DNA of 13,662 nucleotides from Candidatus Falkowiibacteriota bacterium (GTDB taxonomy: Bacteria > Patescibacteriota > Patescibacteriia > Patescibacteriales > UBA12465), in the NCBI GenBank assembly GCA_903857815.1, contig CAIOGK010000028.1, forward strand, positions 1 to 13,662, in the 5' to 3' direction. A model generated the notes under the pieces. It saw only the letters and a list, made by a program, of their open reading frames with translations. It searched no databases and was not told the origin of the DNA. The number at the start of each line of letters is the position of its first letter. Position 1 is the first letter of the stretch. This document shows positions 1 through 5,574 of this stretch, one piece after another. The position numbers and the translations under genes are program-made.

Positions 1-81
1 GGACTAAATACAGGGCATAGTTTAAAAATTCCATATGATTTGGCTGTAATTGGAGAGTTGAGGCGGTTTAAAAAATATTAA
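1..81 (+). CDS. 3' end of an unidentified gene (partial)
   Basis: Frame 1 is open from the first base to a TAA at 79-81 and encodes 26 residues ending in GELRRFKKY. The basic, non-repetitive tail looks like a real protein C-terminus, but I cannot assign a family. The usual upstream neighbour of infB (nusA) is not recognisable in these residues. The start lies outside the window. The stop codon lies inside an AT-only hairpin (68-89). Confidence 0.5.
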   Translation, partial: GLNTGHSLKIPYDLAVIGELRRFKKY

Positions 82-89
82 TTTTTTAA
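68..89. terminator. AT-only hairpin at end of the first gene
   Basis: TTAAAAAAT and ATTTTTTAA form a perfect 9-bp inverted repeat around a 4-nt ATTA loop, overlapping the TAA stop of the first gene. It has no GC pairs, so it would be a weak terminator. It is the only candidate between that gene and infB. Confidence 0.3.
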
Positions 90-127
90 TAAAAACGACC
101 GCTTTAAAAGCGTTACTTTAGAAGATT

Positions 128-334
128 TTAATTGAGTTTTTTAATTTTTTTACTAATTTCAGAGAAATAATTCGGTGGTACATAGTTGTTTTATCTTCAA
201 AAATAAAGTTTCTGACCGTATTCTGCGGTTACTACCTCTAACATTTCCAAATAACAGATTATTAATTTATCTGGCTTTACTTTAGCACGTCTTTCTTGGT
301 TTGTAAAGTATGAATCGACCTTAATTTGGTTGAC
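128..334 (-). pseudogene. Decayed protein-gene remnant upstream of infB
   Basis: Read on the minus strand, 334 to 200 encodes 45 coding-like residues (VNQIKVDSYFTNQERR... ending EYGQKLYF). These are followed by TGA (199-197), Arg and TAA (193-191), and then the same frame resumes with NNYVPPNYFSEISKKIKKLN and a TAA at 130-128. Shifting one base inside the T-run reads LYFEDKTT across the stops, so two compensating indels would restore one chain of about 68 residues. No ATG is in frame, and a TAA (337-335) precedes the fragment, so the N-terminus is missing. I cannot name the family. It could also be a short gene damaged by assembly or sequencing errors. It occupies the place where nusA often sits. 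Confidence 0.5.
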
Positions 335-358
335 TTAAGCGAAAAATTAAAGTAACAT
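330..358 (+). promoter_or_regulatory. Possible -35/-10 promoter upstream of infB
   Basis: TTGACT (330-335), a 17-nt spacer and TAACAT (353-358) resemble a sigma-70 promoter. Transcription would start near 365 and give infB a leader of about 41 nt. A second candidate lies at 392-400. Confidence 0.4.
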
Positions 359-391
359 TAAAAAATAGATAAGCTTTATTTTATTAATTTT

Positions 392-400
392 TGCTATAAA
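392..400 (+). promoter_or_regulatory. Extended -10 element abutting infB start
   Basis: TGCTATAAA matches an extended -10 (TGn plus TATAAt-like). Only 5 nt separate it from the infB ATG at 406, so the predicted start site falls on or next to the ATG and the mRNA would be leaderless. No good -35 lies 16-18 nt upstream, which is tolerable for an extended -10. Confidence 0.45.
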
Positions 401-405
401 TTTCC

Positions 406-2379
406 ATGAATATTACAGAATTAGCCAGAATTTTAAGGATTAGTCCTCAAGAACTGCGCGACATGTTACCGGAGCTTGGATTTGCCATTGGTCAAAAGGC
501 AATCAAGGTCGATAACAATACTGCTAAGAAAATTATTAAAGATTGGCCTTTTTTGCGTCGTGAATGGGAGCAAAAGAAGATGGCGGCGGCAATTAAGAAG
601 CAAGATGAAGTTCTTCCTAAAGAAAGAAAGACTATTTTTGTACCTAAGGTTTTAGCTGTTCGTGCTTATGCTGAACTTGCCGGTATTCCGATTAATCGTG
701 TTTTAGCCGAACTCATGAAAAATGGTGTTTTTACCTCTATTAATGAAAAGATCGATTTTGATACTGCGGCGATTATTGGTGAAAATTTGAATTTAGACGT
801 TCAATTAGCAGAATCTAAAGTTGAAGATGAGGATAAAGAAGATAAAAAGCTGGAAGCTATTTTAGCTCGAGAAGAAATTGCTGATATGCAAGAAAGACCT
901 CCGGTTATTGTCGTTATGGGTCATGTTGATCATGGAAAAACTAAATTGTTAGATTCTATTCGTCAAACCGATGTTGTTGCTGGAGAAGCTGGTGGGATTA
1001 CTCAGCATATTGGGGCCTATCAAGTTAATAGAAAGGGACAGGTAATTACTTTTATTGATACTCCAGGACATGAAGCCTTTACCGCTATGCGTAGTCGTGG
1101 CGCTAAGGTTGCCGATATCGCAATTTTAGTAGTTGCGGCTGATGATGGCGTTAAACCGCAAACCGTTGAAGCTTTTAGAATTATTGAAGCGGCTAAAATT
1201 CCTTTCATTGTTGCAATTAATAAGATTGATAAAGCTGATTCCGATGTTAATAAAACAAAACAAGAATTATCAACTAGATTAAATATTACTCCTGAAGATT
1301 GGGGCGGAAAAACTATTTGTGTTCCTATTTCTGCTAAAGAAGGAACCGGAATCGAGGAATTGTTAGATATGGTGTTGCTCGTTTCGGCGACTGAATCCTC
1401 AAATTTAAAAGCTAACCCAGGTGCGCAAGCCGCTGGTACAGTAGTTGAATCAAACGTCGATAAAACTTCTGGTCCACTCGCAACTATTTTAGTTCAAAAT
1501 GGAACTTTGCACGTCGGCGACCAGCTTTGTTTTAACGATGTAGTTTACGGAAAAGTTAAAGCTTTAAAAAATTATAAAGGCGAAGAAGTCGCTGAAGCTG
1601 GACCTTCAACCCCGGTTAAAATTTTAGGTTTAAAAATTTCTCCGGCGGTTGGTGATATTTTAAATGTTGGTGAAGGAGAAAAAGTAAAAATTAAAAAAAT
1701 TAAATCCAGTTCTGGCCATAACGAAAATGTATTATCTTCAACCGAAGATAGTCCTGAAGATAAAACTCCTAAAGTTAATGTTCTAATTAAAACGGATTTC
1801 TTAGGTTCAGCAGAAGCGATTGAAGAGTCTCTATTAAAATTGAATGGTGAAAAAGTAAAAGTGAAAATTATTTCTAAAGGTTTGGGTTATATTACCGAAG
1901 GTGATGTAAAGCGGGCGGAAGATTCTGGCGCTAAGATTTTAGGATTTAATGTTCGTATGTCGCCAGCGATTGAAAATTTAGTTAGAGAAAAACAAGTTAC
2001 TGTTAAAGTTTATACAATTATTTACGATTTAATTAAATACGTTAAGGATGAAATGCAGCTTTTAGCTAAACCAGAAATTAATCGTGTTGATTTAGGTCGC
2101 TTAAAAGTATTAGCAATTTTCAGAACAGAAAATGATAGTCAAATTGTCGGCGGAAAAGTTTTAGATGGAGAATTGCGAAATAGTAGCATGATAGAAGTTT
2201 ATCGTGGTGATAATTTTATTGTTGCCGGAAAACTTACAAGACTACAATCCGGAAAACAAGATGTAAATATGGTTGAAAAAGATCAGGAGGCTGGTATGCG
2301 TTATGAAGGTAAACCTTTAATTGAAGTTGGTGATATTTTAGTTAATTATATGGAAGAGAGAATAGTTGGAACTATCTAA
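406..2379 (+). CDS. infB: Translation initiation factor IF-2
   Basis: GTPase that brings initiator fMet-tRNA to the 30S subunit and promotes subunit joining. The 657 residues start with a helical segment, then an IF2_N-like domain (about 76-125). The G domain follows, with G1 GHVDHGKT (172-179), switch I GITQHIGAY (197-205), G3 DTPGH (218-222), G4 NKID (272-275) and G5 SAK (309-311). Domain II, IF2 domain 3 (about 455-545) and the C-terminal tRNA-binding domain (about 560-657) come after. It is shorter than E. coli IF2 (about 890 aa) because the long N-terminal extension is missing. The C2 motif normally reading ECG is EAG (628-630), so the Cys implicated in fMet-tRNA recognition is Ala. No Shine-Dalgarno precedes the ATG. 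rbfA follows after 1 nt. Identity is certain; the meaning of the Cys change is inference. Confidence 0.98.
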   Translation: MNITELARILRISPQELRDMLPELGFAIGQKAIKVDNNTAKKIIKDWPFLRREWEQKKMAAAIKKQDEVLPKERKTIFVPKVLAVRAYAELAGIPINRVLAELMKNGVFTSINEKIDFDTAAIIGENLNLDVQLAESKVEDEDKEDKKLEAILAREEIADMQERPPVIVVMGHVDHGKTKLLDSIRQTDVVAGEAGGITQHIGAYQVNRKGQVITFIDTPGHEAFTAMRSRGAKVADIAILVVAADDGVKPQTVEAFRIIEAAKIPFIVAINKIDKADSDVNKTKQELSTRLNITPEDWGGKTICVPISAKEGTGIEELLDMVLLVSATESSNLKANPGAQAAGTVVESNVDKTSGPLATILVQNGTLHVGDQLCFNDVVYGKVKALKNYKGEEVAEAGPSTPVKILGLKISPAVGDILNVGEGEKVKIKKIKSSSGHNENVLSSTEDSPEDKTPKVNVLIKTDFLGSAEAIEESLLKLNGEKVKVKIISKGLGYITEGDVKRAEDSGAKILGFNVRMSPAIENLVREKQVTVKVYTIIYDLIKYVKDEMQLLAKPEINRVDLGRLKVLAIFRTENDSQIVGGKVLDGELRNSSMIEVYRGDNFIVAGKLTRLQSGKQDVNMVEKDQEAGMRYEGKPLIEVGDILVNYMEERIVGTI

Positions 2380-2380
2380 T

Positions 2381-2725
2381 ATGGCAAAGCTTGAAAGAAT
2401 TAATGAGTTAATACATGAAGAATTAGCCTTGGCGATTAATCGCGAAGTTGGGATTGAGGGCGCACTGATTACCATCACTTATGTTAATTGTTCAACTGAT
2501 TTAAAACAGGCTCATATTGGTTTTTCTGTTTTACCAGATAAATTAGCTGGTTCGGCGATGAGAAAACTCAGCTCTTCAACTAGAGAATTAGCTTCTAAAT
2601 TAACTCAACGCATTAAATTAAGAAAATTACCTAAATTGATTTGGGAGTTTGATGCGACCGAAAGGGAGGCGAGTAAAATTGAGGAATTGATTAAACAGGC
2701 AAATAGTGAAGAATATTCTGATTAA
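2381..2725 (+). CDS. rbfA: Ribosome-binding factor A
   Basis: Small KH-fold factor that matures the 30S subunit by acting on the 5' end of 16S rRNA. The 114 residues begin MAKLERINELIHEELALAIN, the typical RbfA opening helix, and retain the family pattern of a beta strand (ALITITYVNCSTDLKQA) followed by the LRKLPKLIWEFD segment near the C-terminus. I chose the ATG at 2381, one base after the infB stop (TAAT-ATG), over an in-frame TTG at 2366 that lies inside infB, because family members begin at this Met. The spacing implies translational coupling with infB. There is no Shine-Dalgarno. A strong terminator follows. Length and composition fit the family. Confidence 0.93.
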   Translation: MAKLERINELIHEELALAINREVGIEGALITITYVNCSTDLKQAHIGFSVLPDKLAGSAMRKLSSSTRELASKLTQRIKLRKLPKLIWEFDATEREASKIEELIKQANSEEYSD

Positions 2726-2748
2726 ATAAGCATTTTTATAGCATAATA

Positions 2749-2782
2749 AAGTCCGGCTTAAGCTGGACTTTTTTGTTTTTTT
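2749..2782 (+). terminator. Rho-independent terminator after rbfA
   Basis: AAGTCCGGC and GCTGGACTT pair (9 bp with one G:U) around a TTAA loop (2758-2761), followed by a T-tract broken by one G. It ends the infB-rbfA transcript. The T-tract runs directly into the TATAAT of the next gene. Confidence 0.9.
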
Positions 2783-2787
2783 ATAAT
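2782..2787 (+). promoter_or_regulatory. -10 box fused to terminator, for nrnA-like gene
   Basis: A perfect TATAAT sits at the end of the rbfA terminator T-tract. The predicted start (about 2794) is only a few bases before the ATG at 2801, giving a leader of under 10 nt. No clear -35 is seen, since that position is inside the terminator hairpin. Confidence 0.5.
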
Positions 2788-2800
2788 AGAATGCTTGGTT

Positions 2801-3808
2801 ATGGAATTAAACGATAAATTAAAATTAGCTTTTCAAAAGATAAGTTTAGCCAACAAAATACTCTTGGTAAGTCATACTGCACCCGATCCGGATGCTTTAT
2901 CGTCGTTGGGAGCGATGTTGGAAGTACTTGATATTTTAGGGATTGAAAAAAGTGCTTACGCTGAGAAAAAAATTGACTCTGCTTATAGCTTTATTCCCCA
3001 CGAAGAGGATATTAGCAACCAAAAACCAGAAAGCCTGGAAGCTTTTTCAGTTATCTTAATTTTAGATTGTGGCTCTATTTCCAGAACGGGCTTAGAAACT
3101 GAGCTACGAGCCATTTTAGAGGCTAGGCGTTTAGCTCCAGATAGGACGCCGTATATTATTGAATTTGATCATCATGAATCAGTTGATAAATTTGCGGATT
3201 TAGAAATTCGTATTTCAAGCAAAGCCTCTACCACAGAAATAGTATATGATTTTTTAAGAGCTAATAATTTCACGATTAATAAAACGATTGCCGATTGTAT
3301 TCTAACAGGTTTAATTTCTGATACGGGAAATTTTTTACATGCCAATTCTTCTTTTGATGCTTTAGCCGCTTCTTCTTATTTACTTTTGAAAGGGGCGTCG
3401 CTCGTAAAAATTAGTAGTCAGCTAAGAGGGGTGGGAAGTTTATCGGCTTTAAAAATTTGGGGAAAAGTTTTTAATAATATTAAATTTAATTCTGAAACAG
3501 GGCTAATTTCTTCCGCTTTAATAAAAAAAGATTTAGATGAATTACTAACCCCGGAGGAGAGAGTTAAAGTTACTGATATTTTTGGCGATATAGTTTCGTT
3601 TATGAGTTATTTATCAGGAGTAGAAATCGCTTTATTACTTAGAGAAGATGATGGTCGGGTGAAGGGAAGTTTAAGAACCAATTACGATGATGTGGATGTT
3701 TCTTTAATCGCTCAGGGTTTTGGGGGCGGAGGGCATAAACGAGCGGCCGGATTTTCAGTTAATGGAAGTTTGGAAGAAACAAAAGGCGGATGGAGAGTAA
3801 TTGGGTAG
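2801..3808 (+). CDS. nrnA: DHH/DHHA1 phosphoesterase, NrnA/RecJ-like
   Basis: Predicted bifunctional oligoribonuclease/pAp phosphatase that clears 2-5 nt RNA fragments. The 335 residues carry the DHH catalytic set: H25, D29 and D31 in SHTAPDPDALSS, D89 in ILDCGS, the DHH triad 123-125 and D174 in SDTGNF, which bind two metals. The C-terminal DHHA1 domain has the substrate-binding GFGGGGHKRAAGF (306-318). Length and architecture fit NrnA rather than full RecJ, which is longer. I chose ATG 2801 over an in-frame TTG at 2795. A DHH phosphoesterase beside rbfA is a common bacterial arrangement. It probably completes RNA decay begun by PNPase, also in this window. The stop is TAG. No Shine-Dalgarno is present; a -10 lies just upstream. 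Confidence 0.9.
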   Translation: MELNDKLKLAFQKISLANKILLVSHTAPDPDALSSLGAMLEVLDILGIEKSAYAEKKIDSAYSFIPHEEDISNQKPESLEAFSVILILDCGSISRTGLETELRAILEARRLAPDRTPYIIEFDHHESVDKFADLEIRISSKASTTEIVYDFLRANNFTINKTIADCILTGLISDTGNFLHANSSFDALAASSYLLLKGASLVKISSQLRGVGSLSALKIWGKVFNNIKFNSETGLISSALIKKDLDELLTPEERVKVTDIFGDIVSFMSYLSGVEIALLLREDDGRVKGSLRTNYDDVDVSLIAQGFGGGGHKRAAGFSVNGSLEETKGGWRVIG

Positions 3809-3832
3809 GACATTGTTTCAAAAAAATATTTT

Positions 3833-3861
3833 AAAAAAACCGGACTGCTCCGGTCTTTTTT
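3833..3861. terminator. Bidirectional terminator between convergent genes
   Basis: ACCGGA, loop CTGC, TCCGGT (3839-3854) form a 6-bp stem flanked by an A-tract on the left and a T-tract on the right, so it can terminate both the nrnA-like gene and trmD. The T-tract overlaps the trmD stop codon (3862-3860). Confidence 0.88.
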
Positions 3862-4534
3862 ATTTAATATTCTTTTGTTGTTTTTTTCTCCACTCGGCTA
3901 TTTTCTTGTGGTCGCCGGATAATAATATTTTAGGAACTGGATATTTTTTCTTATCAATAGTAAATATCTCTGGTCTGGTATATTGAGGATATTCAGCCAA
4001 CCCTTCTTCAGAATGAGACTCTTCAATTATACTAGTTTTATTTCCCAATACACCCGGAAGGAGACGGGTAATAGAATCTACTATTACCATTGTTGGTAAT
4101 TCGCCACCGGTTAAAACATATTCCCCGATAGAAATTTCTTCATCAATGAATTTTTTTATTCTCGCATCAACTCCTTCATATCGTCCACAAACAAAAACTA
4201 TCTCTTCAAGTTTAGAATACTTTTGGGCCATTTTTTGATTCCATTTTTTTCCGGAAGCAGAGAGCAAAATTATTTTACGCTTAGCCGATTTTATCTTAGC
4301 TGATTTTCTATTAACATCTTTTAAGGCTTTGTATAGCGGCTCTATCTTCATTAGCATTCCCGCACCGCCGCCATACGGCGCATCATCAACAGTTCGATGG
4401 TTATCAGTTGTATAGTCGCGTAAGTTGTGAATTTTAAAATCAATCACTTTTTTTTCTTGCGCTCGTTTTAAAATACTCTCGCCGAAATACGATGAAAATA
4501 TATTTGGAAAAATTGTAATTATTTGGAATTTCAT
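3860..4534 (-). CDS. trmD: tRNA (guanine-N1)-methyltransferase TrmD
   Basis: SPOUT methyltransferase that makes m1G37 on tRNAs with G36G37, such as tRNA-Pro, preventing +1 frameshifts. The 224 residues show the opening KFQIITIFP, the YGGGAGM loop (54-60), the knot region with CGRYEGVDAR (116-125) and SIGEYVLTGGELP (135-147), the catalytic Arg (R157) and EYPQYTRPE (181-189). The C-terminus is short. By alignment from memory, the catalytic Asp of E. coli (Asp169, in EDSF) corresponds to Glu172 in EESHS, a conservative change. ATG 4534 was preferred over TTG 4543, which would overlap the -10 box. rimM and rplS, frequent partners, are absent. The stop overlaps a bidirectional terminator. Confidence 0.95.
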   Translation of the reverse strand: MKFQIITIFPNIFSSYFGESILKRAQEKKVIDFKIHNLRDYTTDNHRTVDDAPYGGGAGMLMKIEPLYKALKDVNRKSAKIKSAKRKIILLSASGKKWNQKMAQKYSKLEEIVFVCGRYEGVDARIKKFIDEEISIGEYVLTGGELPTMVIVDSITRLLPGVLGNKTSIIEESHSEEGLAEYPQYTRPEIFTIDKKKYPVPKILLSGDHKKIAEWRKKQQKNIK

Positions 4535-4542
4535 ATATATCA

Positions 4543-4551
4543 ATTATAACA
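4543..4551 (-). promoter_or_regulatory. Extended -10 promoter of trmD, fused to khpA terminator
   Basis: The minus strand reads TGTTATAAT, a perfect extended -10, starting in the T-tract of the preceding terminator. Its end lies 8 nt before the trmD ATG (4534), so the transcript would begin within about 2 nt of the start codon. Confidence 0.6.
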
Positions 4552-4580
4552 AAAAAGCCGCGTTTTGACACGGGCCTTTT
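4551..4580 (-). terminator. Rho-independent terminator after khpA
   Basis: On the minus strand AAAAGGCC pairs with GGCTTTTTT (one G:U), with an inner GTG/CGC pairing after a bulged C, around a TCAAAA loop. It ends in six Ts. It lies 22 nt after the khpA stop. Confidence 0.8.
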
Positions 4581-4601
4581 CGTTTATTTTATTTGTTCAA
4601 T

Positions 4602-4937
4602 TTAGATTTTTAAATCGTCAATTGCTGAAGTATCGATTTCATCACGATTTACATGGTTTTCAGTGCTCATGTTTGAGCGATGATTTCCACCCTCTGGATC
4701 GTAAATCTTTAAGTTAACACGAGAGTTATTTTTAGCACCAACAATTTTTAATAAGGTGCGGATTGCCTGCGCGGTTTGTCCCTTGCGGCCGATAACATAG
4801 CCCATGTCAGCTGGATTGATTTTAAGAGTTAAAAGTACTCCTCTTTCGTCAATCGTTCTGTCTACGACTACATCGTTTGGATTACCAACGATTTGTTTCA
4901 CGATGATCTCAAGAAACTTCTTGTCTTGCTCTTCCAT
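4602..4937 (-). CDS. khpA: KH-domain RNA-binding protein KhpA
   Basis: Small single-KH-domain RNA-binding protein, in other bacteria a partner of KhpB/Jag in cell-elongation control and of RNA chaperoning. The 111 residues hold one KH fold, with the GxxG loop GRKG at 50-53 in the typical setting NPADMGYVIGRKGQTAQAIR and the conserved NSRVNLKIYDPEG (71-83). The protein is longer than the usual 75-80 residues: a polar tail (84-111, HRSNMSTENHVNRDE...) follows the KH domain. It lies between rpsP and trmD, the normal position of khpA, with rimM missing. It has its own strong promoter (5039-5066) and a leader of about 95 nt starting with a hairpin. No clear Shine-Dalgarno is present. Confidence 0.92.
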   Translation of the reverse strand: MEEQDKKFLEIIVKQIVGNPNDVVVDRTIDERGVLLTLKINPADMGYVIGRKGQTAQAIRTLLKIVGAKNNSRVNLKIYDPEGGNHRSNMSTENHVNRDEIDTSAIDDLKI

Positions 4938-5003
4938 AATTTTGGTTAATCTTTTTCTTTGGATAAACGAATCTAGTCAAAGAGAAAAGAAATTTATTAA
5001 ATA

Positions 5004-5027
5004 ACTATTATCTGAATCTATAATAGT
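5004..5027 (-). promoter_or_regulatory. Hairpin at 5' end of khpA transcript
   Basis: An 8-bp AT-rich inverted repeat (ACTATTAT-type arms) encloses an 8-nt loop at 5012-5019. The predicted start of the khpA transcript is about 5032, so the hairpin begins about 5 nt into the RNA. It is not followed by a T-tract, so it does not look like an rpsP terminator. Confidence 0.45.
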
Positions 5028-5038
5028 CTTATGTTTTT

Positions 5039-5066
5039 ATTTTAGCACTGCTTCACTATTTGTCAA
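5039..5066 (-). promoter_or_regulatory. Strong promoter of khpA
   Basis: Minus strand: a consensus TTGACA (5066-5061), a 16-nt spacer ending in TGC, and TAAAAT (5044-5039), which gives an extended -10 as well. It lies just after the rpsP stop. It is one of the best promoter matches in the window. Confidence 0.75.
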
Positions 5067-5074
5067 TTTGCTAA

Positions 5075-5491
5075 TTACGCCTGTATTTCTGTTTCTGGAG
5101 CAGCTTCTTCAGTAACAACTTCTTCTACTTTTGTTTCCGGGGCAATTGGAGCTTTAGCGGCAGTTTCGGCAGCTTTCTTTTTATCAGATTTAGCCTTTAC
5201 TTGAGCAACGCGCTTTTCGCTTTTTTCTCCAACTTTTGAAGCAACAACTTTTTTGCCTTCAATAATCTTTTTTTCAACTAAGAGATTATTTACAGTTGCT
5301 GTCATTTGAGCTCCTTTGCTAATCCAATATTTAACCCTGTCGGTCTTGGCAGCTAATTCTTTAGAATGAGGATTGTAAGAACCCAAGATTTCTAAAATAT
5401 TGCCATATGGATCACGGCCTTTTTCCGAGATTACTAAACGGAACATTTTTTTGTTTGTTTTTCCTGTTTTGGATAGTTTTATCGCTAACAT
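5075..5491 (-). CDS. rpsP: 30S ribosomal protein S16
   Basis: Primary assembly protein of the 30S body. Residues 1-80 are a standard S16: LAIKLSKTGKTNKKMFRLVISE, then GRDPYGNILEILGSYNPH, then DRVKYWISKGAQMTATVNNLL. The 138 residues exceed the usual 80-90. The extra C-terminal part (about 85-138) is first lysine/alanine-rich, then acidic (ETKVEEVVTEEAAPE), and is probably disordered. It precedes khpA and trmD, the classic order. The gene is 83 nt after pnp, has its own likely promoter (5523-5551), and has no Shine-Dalgarno before ATG 5491. Identity is secure; the role of the tail is unknown. Confidence 0.95.
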   Translation of the reverse strand: MLAIKLSKTGKTNKKMFRLVISEKGRDPYGNILEILGSYNPHSKELAAKTDRVKYWISKGAQMTATVNNLLVEKKIIEGKKVVASKVGEKSEKRVAQVKAKSDKKKAAETAAKAPIAPETKVEEVVTEEAAPETEIQA

Positions 5492-5522
5492 AGTGTTTTT
5501 CTGTATTATTTTATATTGTGTT

Positions 5523-5551
5523 AGATTAACTTAATTTTGGTTAAAAGTCAA
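5523..5551 (-). promoter_or_regulatory. Possible rpsP promoter
   Basis: Minus strand TTGACT (5551-5546), a 17-nt spacer and TAATCT (5528-5523) lie between pnp and rpsP, giving a leader of about 25 nt. A second -10-like TATAAA (5515-5510) lies closer to the gene without a -35. Confidence 0.4.
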
Positions 5552-5574
5552 TGGCTGATTAGTGTTGGCGAGAT

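Noticed and set aside
100..112. CGCTTTAAAAGCG palindrome as a terminator of the first gene.
   Set aside because: The stem is about 5 bp with a 3-nt loop and is not followed by a T-tract.
191..199. In-frame TGA of the 128-334 remnant as evidence for a recoded UGA (Gly or Trp).
   Set aside because: A TAA occurs two codons later in the same frame, and none of the intact genes contains an internal TGA.
2285..2298. AGGAGG 5 nt before an ATG, a perfect Shine-Dalgarno plus start inside infB.
   Set aside because: The ATG is in the infB frame and would give only a 28-residue C-terminal fragment; the sequence encodes the QEAGM stretch. Real gene starts in this window lack such sites.
3801..3986. Plus-strand 61-codon frame after nrnA with a hydrophobic translation.
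   Set aside because: It crosses the bidirectional terminator and is antisense to trmD; the hydrophobicity comes from T-rich antisense sequence.
4975..4980. Minus-strand TTGACT as a second khpA promoter -35.
   Set aside because: The position 16-18 nt downstream reads GAAAAA-like sequence with no -10, while a much better promoter exists at 5039-5066.
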